Origin: Anderseniella sp.
GTDB lineage: Bacteria; Pseudomonadota; Alphaproteobacteria; Rhizobiales; Aestuariivirgaceae
Reading direction: 5' to 3'
Length of the DNA stretch: 64,000 nucleotides
Assembly (NCBI GenBank): GCA_028289645.1
Contig: JANQOK010000017.1
Coordinates: forward strand, 62,001 to 126,000
The notes under the pieces are model-generated. The model made no database searches and was not told where the DNA came from. It was given only the letters and a program-made list of their open reading frames with translations. The translations under genes were made by a program, and so were the position numbers. Shown here one piece after another: positions 54,552-63,612 of this stretch; positions within the stretch are counted from its first letter, which is position 1, and each line of letters opens with the position of its first letter.

Positions 54552-55520
54552 TTGGCCACAGTTCTCGACACAACGACAACACCGCGTGCGCGGCACCCTG
54601 AAAAGGCCCACAAGCCCGACAACCCGGTGCAGCGTCGCAAGCCGGACTGGTTGCGGGTCAAAGCGCCGGTGTCGGCAAAATATCACGAGACCCGCCAGCT
54701 GGTGCGTGACCACAACCTCGTCACAGTCTGCGAGGAAGCCGGCTGTCCCAATATCGGCGAGTGCTGGGAAAAGAAGCACGCCACCTTCATGATCATGGGT
54801 GAAATCTGCACCCGGGCCTGTGCATTCTGCAATGTCACGACCGGCATGCCGGACGCGCTGGACGGGCAGGAACCGGCGCGGGTGGCTGATGCGGTCGCCA
54901 AAATGGGGTTGACGCACTCGGTGATCACCTCGGTTGACCGCGATGACCTCGCCGATGGTGGCGCGGAACATTTTGCGCAGGTAATCCGTGCCATCCGCAA
55001 CGCGGCCCCGGATGCGACAATTGAAGTGCTGACACCTGATTTCCTGCGCAAGGACGGTGCACTGGAGGTTGTGGTTGAGGCGAGGCCGGATGTGTTCAAT
55101 CACAACCTCGAAACAGTGCCGCACCTTTATGGCCGCATTCGCCCCGGTGCACGGTACTTCCACTCATTGCGGCTGCTGCAGAAGGTGAAGGAGCTTGATG
55201 CAGGCATTTTCACCAAGTCCGGAGTGATGGTGGGACTGGGCGAAAAACGTGAAGACATTCTGCAGGTCATGGATGATATGCGGTCCGCCGGCATCGACTT
55301 CATGACCATTGGCCAGTATCTGCAACCCACGCCCAAGCATGCCGCCATTGACCGGTTCTGGACGCCTGACGAATTCAAGGCGCTCGAGACCTCCGCCTAC
55401 GCCAAGGGGTTTCTGATGGTTTCGGCAAGCCCGCTGACCCGTTCGTCACACCATGCCGGCGACGACTTTGCTCGCCTGCGGGCTGCGCGCGAGGCCAAGA
55501 TCGCCCGGCACTCCGTCTGA
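54552..55520 (+). CDS. lipA: lipoyl synthase
   Basis: A radical SAM enzyme of 322 aa that inserts two sulfur atoms into octanoyl chains on lipoyl domains, here those of PdhB and PdhC. The auxiliary cluster is held by [12 protein letters not shown] (Cys60, Cys65, Cys71) and the SAM cluster by CTRACAFC (Cys86, Cys90, Cys93). Late [16 protein letters not shown] holds the family's terminal serine region. The start is TTG at 54552 with an AGGAAGAAAGGG stretch upstream. It is followed 14 bases later by a coq10-like gene, the typical Rhizobiales pairing. Confidence 0.95.
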   Translation: MATVLDTTTTPRARHPEKAHKPDNPVQRRKPDWLRVKAPVSAKYHETRQLVRDHNLVTVCEEAGCPNIGECWEKKHATFMIMGEICTRACAFCNVTTGMPDALDGQEPARVADAVAKMGLTHSVITSVDRDDLADGGAEHFAQVIRAIRNAAPDATIEVLTPDFLRKDGALEVVVEARPDVFNHNLETVPHLYGRIRPGARYFHSLRLLQKVKELDAGIFTKSGVMVGLGEKREDILQVMDDMRSAGIDFMTIGQYLQPTPKHAAIDRFWTPDEFKALETSAYAKGFLMVSASPLTRSSHHAGDDFARLRAAREAKIARHSV

Positions 55521-55534
55521 TCAGCCTGGCCCCC

Positions 55535-55996
55535 GTGACGGTTTTTCATACAACCCGCCGGATCGCATTCGCGCCGCAGCACCTGCTGGCCATCGTGGCG
55601 GACGTGGCCAGTTATCCGGAATTCCTGCCGCTGTGCACCGGCGCCAGGGTCTGGGATGAGATAGACCTCGGCAATGGCAAGAACTCGTTCCGAGCAAGTC
55701 TTGACATTGAGTATCCCAAACTGCGTCTGAAGGAGACCTTTGTCTCCGATGTCGTGGTTGACCCACAGCGCCTGACCATCCGGGCGACTTCCAATGAGGG
55801 CCCGGTCAAGCATATTGACAACCGCTGGCTGTTTTCGGCCGCGCGTGGGGGCTGTGACATAGACTTTCACCTGGATTACCAGATGTCATCAAGACTGCTG
55901 CACCTGGCGATGGGGTCGGTGTTCGACGTTGCCGTGCGCAAGATCATGGCGGCGTTTGAAGAACGCGCGCATGCGCTTGAACACAACCAGGTCTGA
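55535..55996 (+). CDS. COQ10/RatA-like START-domain protein
   Basis: A 153-aa START-fold protein with GTG start. Family pattern: IVADVASYPEFLPLCTGARVW near the N-terminus, VDPQRLTIRATSNEGPVKHIDNRW in the middle, and a C-terminal helix. Homologues bind ubiquinone (COQ10 type) or act in ribosome biology (RatA type); next to lipA, ubiquinone binding is the favoured role. Confidence 0.85.
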   Translation: MTVFHTTRRIAFAPQHLLAIVADVASYPEFLPLCTGARVWDEIDLGNGKNSFRASLDIEYPKLRLKETFVSDVVVDPQRLTIRATSNEGPVKHIDNRWLFSAARGGCDIDFHLDYQMSSRLLHLAMGSVFDVAVRKIMAAFEERAHALEHNQV

Positions 55997-56207
55997 GCCG
56001 CAAATCCACAAGCTTAGCCCGGCGGGTTTGCCAATTGATGCGATTTTCACCTGTTTGCTGACCAAAGGGCAAATTACTAACTTCAGGATTCTTCGAGGTT
56101 TTTCTGCGTTTTGCCATTGAAACTCCGCGGCAAAAGCCTATCTCTTAACCCGAGAGAGGTAGTTGACTGCCGATTTCATCGGCGGCTTTTGTAAACGGGG
56201 GTTTACG

Positions 56208-56906
56208 ATGAGCAAATTTAGATTTCTGGCCGGACTGGCAGGGGCTTTGGCCCTGTCAGCAGGGACTTTCGTTGCGGTACCCTCAGCCGAGGCAGGTCGC
56301 GAATTTAAAAAGTCCATTGTCCAGTTTGATGATCGCGGTGCATCCGCAGGTGAAAAGCGGGCTGAACGTCGGGCGCGGCGGGCGGAGCGCAGGGCCAACA
56401 GGTCCGAACGGCGGGCCAGGCGTGCTGAGAGACGATCTGAGCGCCGGGCAGAGAGACGATCGCAAAGGCGGGCTGAAAGACGCGCAGAGAGACGATCTGA
56501 ACGCCGCGCTGAAAGACGGTCGCAAAGACGCGCCGAGAGGCGATCTGAACGCCGCGCCGAGAGGCGTGCTCAGAGACGGTCCGAAAGGCGTGCAGAAAGA
56601 CGCGCGGAGCGCCGGGCTGAAAGGCGTACAAAACGCAAGGAGCGGCGGTACGAAAGGCGCAAACACGGCAAGCGCTACAGGAATCGCCGCCACAGTCACC
56701 GGCACTATTACAATGGCTTCTATTACGCCTATCCGTGGTGGCTCTATTCTGCACCTGTGGTGTATTACGGAACCCGTTATGCCGGGTCGAATTACGACCT
56801 GCACGTGGAATGGTGCGAGGACCGCTACCGGTCGTACGACGAACGCCGCGATGCGTATTTCGGCTACGATGGCTACTGGCATACCTGCATTAGCCCTTAT
56901 AGCTGA
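56208..56906 (+). CDS. exported Arg-rich repeat protein with BA14K-type C-terminus
   Basis: A 232-aa protein with a signal peptide (FRFLAGLAGALALSAGTFVAV, cut after SAEA). Residues about 50-145 are a highly basic run of ERRA, ERRS and QRRA units, about 20 or more, encoded by nearly identical 12-base steps. The C-terminal ~40 residues (DLHVEWCEDRYRSYDERR, then YWHTCISPY) match the BA14K family, whose Brucella member is a lectin-like immunogen. The basic repeat is far longer than in family members I know. It may bind anionic surface polymers or nucleic acids outside the cell. BA14K membership is firm; the role of the repeat is inferred. Confidence 0.85.
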   Translation: MSKFRFLAGLAGALALSAGTFVAVPSAEAGREFKKSIVQFDDRGASAGEKRAERRARRAERRANRSERRARRAERRSERRAERRSQRRAERRAERRSERRAERRSQRRAERRSERRAERRAQRRSERRAERRAERRAERRTKRKERRYERRKHGKRYRNRRHSHRHYYNGFYYAYPWWLYSAPVVYYGTRYAGSNYDLHVEWCEDRYRSYDERRDAYFGYDGYWHTCISPYS

Positions 56907-56953
56907 TTGAGTTCGTGCCTGCAGAAAGGCCAATAATCTGAACGTGACAGTGT

Positions 56954-56980
56954 CCCGCAAACCTGAGAATGGTTTGCGGG
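56954..56980. terminator. bidirectional terminator-like hairpin
   Basis: CCCGCAAACC (56954-56963) and GGTTTGCGGG (56971-56980) form a perfect 10-base stem with a 7-base loop. It lies between the convergent BA14K-type and ATP-grasp genes and could end both transcripts. Confidence 0.7.
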
Positions 56981-56985
56981 GCAAT

Positions 56986-58197
56986 TTACAGCATGCCGGC
57001 GGTGCTTCGGATCCAATCGGTCGCCTCGGCGGCGGATCGTGCAAGTACCCAACCATCAAGGCATGAGCGGGTGGTGGGGTCGGACAATGTGGACTTGTAG
57101 GTTTCGGCGTCGAACATGCTGCCTGGAATAATCCTGCCCGCAGAAGCATCCTCTTGAACAATCTTGAGTATGGCCTCAAGGGGTCCGTCGTGCCGCAGAT
57201 AGAAAGTTCGTGCCACGGTCAGTCCGGTCTTGTGCAGCGCTGCCGGGCCGGCAAGCAGCAGACCTGTGGAACTGTTGGGCCGAAAATTGAGGTCGAACAC
57301 AACTGGTTTGCCGTCTTCCTTCTCGCCTATGTCAAAGCCGGCAATTCCCCTGTATCCCGACAGCCCAGCCTTTCGGGCGATGTCCAGGGCCAGATTCCGA
57401 ATGACTGCTGGCGGGTCCCCAATTGATAACAGATTGCCGCTCTGTATGGCGGGCTTGTAAAACAACTGTATGGATGCGCCGAGCCAGTCGACCTTGTTGT
57501 CGTGAATGGCGACACCTGCGCACCAGCTTCGCACTGGTGCACAGTCTTCCTCGATGATGATGGTGTCACCAGGCTCCAGCCGCCGATTGAACTCATCAGC
57601 CACGGATTCCAGGTCGACCGGCTGACGGCAATACCTGACTGCTGCCCCGCCGCCGTTCGACACCTCGCCGGCGACTTTCAGGAACACCGGCCCGGTCCAG
57701 GAGGCTGGATATCTTTTCCCAAGCTGGCGAACAGGACACAATTCGCGATGCGGTTGGTAGCCGGCTGCAACCAGTTGCGACAGGTGGGATTTTGCGTTCA
57801 GTTGCAGGTACAGAGGCAGCGGTGTCAGAAGTCCGCCGGGAGATTCCAGTTCGGGCAGCACGCCGAAATTGTAGATCAGCTTACGGCCCTGTTTGACGAG
57901 CGTTGCCGCTTCCGCGGCGGCCTCTTGCGCCGTGCGATAGACGTGCAACCGTTTCGGTTTCGGCAGTCCGCATCGGTCAAGAAACTCGAGCGCTTCAGAT
58001 GTGCAAGCCGCCTCATGGGCGAAAAACGGCATGTCTCCGGCGAACCCCAAAAGCTGGGCGGGGCTGGCGTCAAGGCGGTACGCGGGCAGGGCATCTGCAT
58101 CAGCAACGTTCCAGCGCATTGCGGCTCGGGTGGTGCGGGCGCAGAAGAAACTGTCCGGCGGGTAAAGTTGGTTCAGTGTCTTGATCGGCAAAGTCAC
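56986..58197 (-). CDS. ATP-grasp ligase-like protein, 403 aa
   Basis: A protein with an ATP-grasp fold. N-terminal domain to about 150; ATP lid and binding residues in GPVFLKVAGEVSNGGGAAVR; metal-binding end at GIAGFDIGEKEDGKPVVFDLNFRPNSSTG (Asp...Asn pair). It is not a match to a named carboxylate-amine ligase; closest in style are stand-alone ATP-grasp peptide or amino acid ligases. It overlaps the second ATP-grasp gene by ATGA (58194-58197), so the two are made together. A product joining two carboxylic or amino components is plausible; substrates are unknown. Confidence 0.82.
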   Translation of the reverse strand: MTLPIKTLNQLYPPDSFFCARTTRAAMRWNVADADALPAYRLDASPAQLLGFAGDMPFFAHEAACTSEALEFLDRCGLPKPKRLHVYRTAQEAAAEAATLVKQGRKLIYNFGVLPELESPGGLLTPLPLYLQLNAKSHLSQLVAAGYQPHRELCPVRQLGKRYPASWTGPVFLKVAGEVSNGGGAAVRYCRQPVDLESVADEFNRRLEPGDTIIIEEDCAPVRSWCAGVAIHDNKVDWLGASIQLFYKPAIQSGNLLSIGDPPAVIRNLALDIARKAGLSGYRGIAGFDIGEKEDGKPVVFDLNFRPNSSTGLLLAGPAALHKTGLTVARTFYLRHDGPLEAILKIVQEDASAGRIIPGSMFDAETYKSTLSDPTTRSCLDGWVLARSAAEATDWIRSTAGML

Positions 58198-59030
58198 TTT
58201 GCGAGCTCTTCCAGGCCATCGGCAAGCCGGCGAACATAGGGTCCGGGCTGGCCTTTCCGGTTGAGAAAGACGGTAGGGGTCTTGTTCACGTCAAACACCA
58301 CGGGACGGCCATCGTGCATGACGTAATCGATCTTGCCGAAATCAAGCCCGAGTTTTTCACGTAGCTGCCGCACTTGATCAGGTACTTCATCAACCAGATC
58401 CACCTTGACCAGCTTGCGGCTTTTGACGACCGGCAACGTACTCAGGACACGCATGCAATACTCCTGCTTGCCAAAGAACATCCACAACCGCAGTGCATAA
58501 AGTTCTTTGTCGCGTTCCGGAATGAATCGCTCGACGATCAGCCGGTCATCCCGCCACACCCAGTCCGGAACGCGGTCCTTGCTGTCCAGAATAGGGTAAC
58601 GCCGCAGCGGCAGTTCCTCGATCCACTGCCACGGAACCACCCTGGCTGCCAGGATCTTCGCCAGGCGCGGGATGTCAAGCCGGTGATAGGCATACTCCTC
58701 ACCTGCATGGGCGTTGGCATTGGTCTTGACGATGACCGGCCCATCCCAGTCGCTGCCCGGCGATATCAGGGCCTGGCTGACCACGCTCTTGAGAATATTG
58801 CGGGCCCGGCCATTGATTACCGGCAGGCCGTCATTGACGTTGCTGAAGAAGTCGTCCGCAACGACAGAGTGGTCGGTGTGCGCGACGATGACATCGGTCC
58901 GGGACGGCGGCCTGTCTCCGAACGACACAACGTTGCCGCTGTCCCGCCAGATTGCGGACAGCACCTTGATCAGGTGGATGCGCTGCAGCCTTTCGTTTGC
59001 GGATGTGAGAATGTGGATATGCTGGCCCAT
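58194..59030 (-). CDS. second ATP-grasp-like protein, 278 aa
   Basis: A smaller ATP-grasp-like enzyme. It begins with a Rossmann-like start (IHILTSANERLQRIHLIKVL). Possible ATP-side residues are in DGPVIVKTNANAHAGEEYA, with YVMHDGRPVVFDVNKTPTVF as the metal-side end. VERFIPERDKELYALRLWMFFGKQE resembles the YheCD/RimK-type lid region. It is translated first and overlaps the 403-aa partner by four bases. I cannot name its substrate. No precursor peptide is evident on the same strand just upstream. Confidence 0.75.
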   Translation of the reverse strand: MGQHIHILTSANERLQRIHLIKVLSAIWRDSGNVVSFGDRPPSRTDVIVAHTDHSVVADDFFSNVNDGLPVINGRARNILKSVVSQALISPGSDWDGPVIVKTNANAHAGEEYAYHRLDIPRLAKILAARVVPWQWIEELPLRRYPILDSKDRVPDWVWRDDRLIVERFIPERDKELYALRLWMFFGKQEYCMRVLSTLPVVKSRKLVKVDLVDEVPDQVRQLREKLGLDFGKIDYVMHDGRPVVFDVNKTPTVFLNRKGQPGPYVRRLADGLEELAK

Positions 59031-59266
59031 GCCGGGTTCTCGTTCGGTTCGTGCCGAAGGTCACGGAAGTTCGCGTCGGCAGGCAAGGCCCAATTTTGAC
59101 GCTGGAAACACCCGACGAGAGTTATCACACCTGGCTGGCGGAAGGCTATGGTGCTGACCAATTGACCGCAAGGGGCGCTTTGGCAATGCTCGCGGTCAAT
59201 GCAATTGGCGTCGGACTGGGAGCGGGACAAAAGACCTCAGCACGAACATTCTTGCCGCGATCGACG

Positions 59267-61834
59267 TCAGAAGGTCAGGCCTGCGGCAAGCTGCGCGCGG
59301 ATTTCGTGGGAGCCGTCTGTGGCAAGGTGAGCCTCGGTCGTAGCCCTGAACAAACCATGCCCGTCCGCTGATATGCGGCTGATGCTTGCTCCGACAAAAC
59401 CACTGGCGACTTCATCTTCGAAACTGGCAGTAAACTCCAGAGGCAATCCGGCTACAGTTGCCTCGACCCCTGGCCCGCCCAGGTTAAACTGCGCGTCAAT
59501 ACCTATACGGCTTTCGAAATTGAATTGGGCGCCATCTGCGCCGGTCTGCAGGAACGGCAATGCAAATTGCGCGCGGGCGCCTACAAGGTGCACATCCTGG
59601 TCGGAGATCGTCAGCGGTGTGGAAACACCGGTTTCGCTGTATGCGTCAATGAACAGGCCCGCATAGTGCACTCGTACGCTTGCCAGGAGAGGATTGTCCG
59701 GCATCAACTCGTCCAATCGCCCACCTAGCGTTATGGCCGGTGAGACGAAGTAGCCGTCATAGTCCGCCTGGGCTGTCTCAATGCCGCCGTCAACCAGATT
59801 GTTTGCAATCTCACGAGTGGTCTCGTGGTCTGCCCAACCACCGGTTACGACAGCCCTTACCCAGTGCGAGGTCCAGTCCTGGTGCACATATAGACCGCCG
59901 AAGGCTGCTGAGACCTCAATGTCCTGAATGGCGGACTGCAACCCGATCTGGCTGGTGCTGCCCCCGGCAAAGGCCCCGATCCGGAGGCCGCCGGCTTCGA
60001 TGCCTTCAATTCCCAGGAGCATGCCGCCATAGGTCTCGTTCAGGTCGACGGTGGCGCCGCTGCCTTCCTGGTCGCGAGAGCCACCGAATGCAGCGCCCCA
60101 GAAGCGATGACCGGTGCCGGTTGCGTCAACGTTGGCAACTGGTCTGATCTGCCTGCCGTCTCCCATCAGCGAAAAAGCAGCCTCCTGGCCATCGATGCCA
60201 TCACTTCTAACGCTTCCGTCAATTGCGTTGAAGATGGAGTTTGTGATGCTGCCAAGCCATACCTGAGCGGCGGCAAAGCCAGTCGGATCGACAACGATGA
60301 CCTGTGAGCCATCGGTAGTGGGATTGACGACATGGGGCCCGGCAATGTCACCGATGATGGGCTCCTCCGCGAATGTCGTGGCCATGTTGAGACCGGCGCC
60401 GACATTGAGGATGTTGTCCCCCCCACCCAGATCGATCAGGCCTTCCAGATTTGATCCGGCTAGAAGGTTGAGAACCGTGTCAGTCTCCGTCTCGCCCTCG
60501 TCTTCTTCCAGGATAGCAATGCCGTTCTGACCCCAGATTTTGCCACTGTTGGTGATTTCTCCGATGCCCCTCGCAAGAATGGCGCTGTTGCCCCCTGCAA
60601 TATAACCGGTGTTATGGAGCGAAATCAGATAACCTCCGTCGACTTCGGCTCCTCCGTCTTGGTCACCAAAGATCCGGATTGCGTCGCGGTTGCCACCGAT
60701 AATGCTGCCGGTGTTTACGATGCGTTCGGCCTCCATGATGACGGCGACGCCAACTTTGCCACCGTTTATTGTTCCGTGATTCTCCAGAGTCCCGAGGTAC
60801 CAGGTTCCGACCCCTTGCGATGCTCCGCCCACACCTTCTTCACTCTGGTTTCGTGCGATGATCGTGCCGTGATTGGTCAGAGAAACGAGAGTGCCGTTTG
60901 TCCCTAACAGGACCCCGGTGTTGTAACCGGTAATAAGCCCTGACTTGCCGTTCAAGAGGCTGGTAATCTCGAGGTCCGCATATACTCCGTGCTGGCCTCG
61001 AGTGCCTTCGGTATCTCCGCCACCGCTGATCAGGCCTTCGTTTATCAACAGGCCGATGGTGCCGAATCCTTCCGTCTCAAGACCTGAATTGCTGATCGCC
61101 GCAACGCCGCTGGAGCCATCTCCGCCAATTATCCTGCCTGTTTCATAATTGATGAGTGTCCCTATCTGTCCGCTGCCAAACTCGAAATTCGCACCGGACC
61201 GGACGGCGGCGGATCCAAACTGGGTGTTGGAGACAAACTCACCGCTGACGATGGTGCCGGAATTTAAGAGCGTCCCGATAGACTGCGTTGCCCATATCCC
61301 AAGCGAACCCCCGGCTATACGCCCGTGGTTCTCGGCATAATCAAGATTGCTGATGGTGCGAACTGCACTTGAAACCGTGCTGGTTAAATTGGCTTCAATA
61401 GTACCGGTTTCGCCGTTGACCAATGTCTCGATGTCACCGCCCAGTCGTATGGCCTGATTGTTGCCATTTATGATGCCGGTGTTGAAGACCGAACCTGACA
61501 AAGTGGCATCGTTGCCGGGTGAACCAAAAATCGCCCTGTTGCCATTGGCATTTCCCGGATCGAGGAGGCCATTGTTGATGACAACGAAGCCCGGCCCGGT
61601 TGCATTGATGGCATTGCCGGCAGCGGTATCAATCGATCCGCCTTGCTCAATTGTACAGGTTTCGCCGGCGCCGATGGTCTGGGTGGTGGTTTCGGATTCG
61701 CCCGCTGCAACCGTTCCCGGACAGGCAGCCGTTACAGATTGTTCGGAAGCTGCCATGGCCAGGAAGAAAACGGTAGCCGCGCCGGCGCTGCGTACGGCTT
61801 TGATCCTGACTGTTCCACATACGCCCCGGTACAT
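59267..61834 (-). CDS. autotransporter (type Va) adhesin-like protein
   Basis: An 855-aa secreted outer-membrane protein. Start used: ATG at 61834 (residues RIKAVRSAGAATVFFLAMAAS form the signal peptide); longer in-frame starts at 61927 and 62029 would give an extended signal. Residues about 30-560 are a glycine- and asparagine-rich beta-helical passenger with repeated N.GTI..G and GGN..I..GG units (GNNQAIRLGG, GYIAGGNSAIL). The last ~270 form a beta-barrel (GGLRIGAFAGGSTSQIG) ending in a terminal Phe (AAGLTF). It is probably surface-exposed or adhesive. No partner gene is needed. Confidence 0.86.
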   Translation of the reverse strand: MYRGVCGTVRIKAVRSAGAATVFFLAMAASEQSVTAACPGTVAAGESETTTQTIGAGETCTIEQGGSIDTAAGNAINATGPGFVVINNGLLDPGNANGNRAIFGSPGNDATLSGSVFNTGIINGNNQAIRLGGDIETLVNGETGTIEANLTSTVSSAVRTISNLDYAENHGRIAGGSLGIWATQSIGTLLNSGTIVSGEFVSNTQFGSAAVRSGANFEFGSGQIGTLINYETGRIIGGDGSSGVAAISNSGLETEGFGTIGLLINEGLISGGGDTEGTRGQHGVYADLEITSLLNGKSGLITGYNTGVLLGTNGTLVSLTNHGTIIARNQSEEGVGGASQGVGTWYLGTLENHGTINGGKVGVAVIMEAERIVNTGSIIGGNRDAIRIFGDQDGGAEVDGGYLISLHNTGYIAGGNSAILARGIGEITNSGKIWGQNGIAILEEDEGETETDTVLNLLAGSNLEGLIDLGGGDNILNVGAGLNMATTFAEEPIIGDIAGPHVVNPTTDGSQVIVVDPTGFAAAQVWLGSITNSIFNAIDGSVRSDGIDGQEAAFSLMGDGRQIRPVANVDATGTGHRFWGAAFGGSRDQEGSGATVDLNETYGGMLLGIEGIEAGGLRIGAFAGGSTSQIGLQSAIQDIEVSAAFGGLYVHQDWTSHWVRAVVTGGWADHETTREIANNLVDGGIETAQADYDGYFVSPAITLGGRLDELMPDNPLLASVRVHYAGLFIDAYSETGVSTPLTISDQDVHLVGARAQFALPFLQTGADGAQFNFESRIGIDAQFNLGGPGVEATVAGLPLEFTASFEDEVASGFVGASISRISADGHGLFRATTEAHLATDGSHEIRAQLAAGLTF

Positions 61835-62118
61835 TTGTGTTGCCCCGCCATGCCCTGCTGCGGTTCGATCGGTCCCCTTTGGGTTGATGGCTTTTGGAAT
61901 CGACCGCAGTTTCGATAAGCTTCGCATACTGATTAATCTGATGCAATATTGCTCGGTACACTGTTTATATGAGTGCGGACAGATTTTCACATCATGGAAC
62001 CTATGTGTCCTTGGAAGTTGATCAACCATGTCGCGGTCTGCAAAACCTGCAGATATTCCAATTGATTATGTTGCAGGGTTCCAGCACCATTCCCAAAGGC
62101 GTTGGAACAAGATCACCC

Positions 62119-63408
62119 ATGGCACTCGACAACAAGATCACCCACGACATTCTCGCTGCAGTGGAGGCTGGATTTGCTGCGCAAACTGCGTTTACCGAGG
62201 CTCTTGTCCGGTTTCCCTCCCTGCGGGGGCAGGAGCATACGGCGCAGGACTTTCTGTTCGGCGAACTCAAACGGCGCGGTTACGCCATGGATCGCTGGTC
62301 GATCGATGTTGGCGAGATTGAAAATCATCCAGGTTTCTCGCCGGTGAAAGTCGACTACTCCAATGCGATCAATGTTGTCGGCACGCACCGGCCGCGCGAT
62401 GAGACTGGCCGGTCGCTGATCCTCAATGGCCATGTGGATGTGGTGCCGGCCGGGCCGCTCGACATGTGGACGAAGCCGCCGTTCGAGCCGTGGCGCGACG
62501 GCGACTGGCTGTATGGCCGCGGCGGCGCCGACATGAAGGCAGGAATTGCGGCCAACATATTCGCGCTAGATGCGCTGAAATCGCTGGGCCTGCAGCCGGC
62601 CGCAACGGTGCACGTCCAGTCGGTCACGGAAGAGGAATGCACCGGAAACGGTGCACTGGCGGCCCTGGTGCGGGGCTACCGCGCTGATGCGGCGATCATA
62701 CCAGAGCCGGAAGACGACAAGCTGGTTCGGGCAAATGTCGGTGTCATCTGGTTCAGGGTTCACGTGCGCGGGCTGCCGGTCCATGTGCGTGAAGCCAGTG
62801 CCGGCGCCAACGCCATTGAAGCCAGCTTCGAGATCATGAAGGGCCTGCGCAAACTCGAGCAGGAGTGGAACAGCAGGCAATCCGAACACCGGTATTTTGA
62901 GGACTACAATCATCCGATCAATTTCAACATCGGCAAGATCGAGGGCGGCGACTGGGCGTCTTCAGTGCCGGCCTGGTGTTCATTCGACTGCCGTATTTCC
63001 ATCTACCCCGGTGTCGACCCGCGCGCGGCTGCGACGGAGATCGAGGATTGCGTGCGCAATGCCGCGCGGGAAAATGTGTTCCTGTCCAACAACCCGCCAC
63101 AGGTTGAGTTCAACGGCTTCTTCGCAGAAGGCTATGTGCTGGAGGAAGGATCCGACGCGGAAGCCGCGTTGGGCCGGGCCCATGCAGCGGCCTATGGCAA
63201 GTCACTGGAGACCATGGTGACGCCAGGCTATCTCGACGGCCGGGTGTTCGTTTTGTACGGCGACATTCCGTGCCTTGTGTACGGGCCCTATTCGGAAAAC
63301 ATCCACGGGTTTGACGAGCGGGTGTCGCTGTCTTCAGTGAAGCGAGTGACCGGTTCGATTGCGCTGTTCATCGCTGAGTGGTGCGGACTGGAGAAGATTG
63401 CCGGTTGA
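62119..63408 (+). CDS. M20-family peptidase (ArgE/DapE type)
   Basis: A zinc-dependent deacylase or peptidase of 429 aa. Metal residues: LILNGHVDVVPAG (His, Asp), GRGGADMKAG (Asp), TEEECTGNGALAAL (Glu), EDDKLVRANVG and the late YSENIHGFDERVSL (His). It resembles acetylornithine deacetylase and related amidohydrolases, but the substrate is not settled. The ATG at 62119 is the likely start. It is divergent from the autotransporter and lies 204 bases upstream of the DMGDH-like gene on the same strand. Confidence 0.87.
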   Translation: MALDNKITHDILAAVEAGFAAQTAFTEALVRFPSLRGQEHTAQDFLFGELKRRGYAMDRWSIDVGEIENHPGFSPVKVDYSNAINVVGTHRPRDETGRSLILNGHVDVVPAGPLDMWTKPPFEPWRDGDWLYGRGGADMKAGIAANIFALDALKSLGLQPAATVHVQSVTEEECTGNGALAALVRGYRADAAIIPEPEDDKLVRANVGVIWFRVHVRGLPVHVREASAGANAIEASFEIMKGLRKLEQEWNSRQSEHRYFEDYNHPINFNIGKIEGGDWASSVPAWCSFDCRISIYPGVDPRAAATEIEDCVRNAARENVFLSNNPPQVEFNGFFAEGYVLEEGSDAEAALGRAHAAAYGKSLETMVTPGYLDGRVFVLYGDIPCLVYGPYSENIHGFDERVSLSSVKRVTGSIALFIAEWCGLEKIAG

Positions 63409-63612
63409 GAGACTGCATTGCCGGCGTGTTCGGCGTTGCTCAACTGTTTCTGCCAAACGACTGAAATCATTCAATTTGCAACAACGGCTCATGTCGTGCT
63501 GCGCAGTTAAGGTTGTGGGCATCATGCTGTCGAAGTACTAGACAGTTGTGTCTAGACATATTTTCCATGCGGATTTACTGTGTCGCCGCAGTGGTCGCAG
63601 GGAGAAAGTGTG

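Noticed and set aside
56283-57179. Minus-strand frame antisense to the Arg-rich repeat gene
   Set aside because: The repetitive antisense product follows from the repeat itself; signal peptide and BA14K motif support the plus strand.
61458-62021. Plus-strand frame opposite the autotransporter N-terminus
   Set aside because: The minus strand carries a signal peptide, passenger repeats and a barrel; the plus frame is a shadow.
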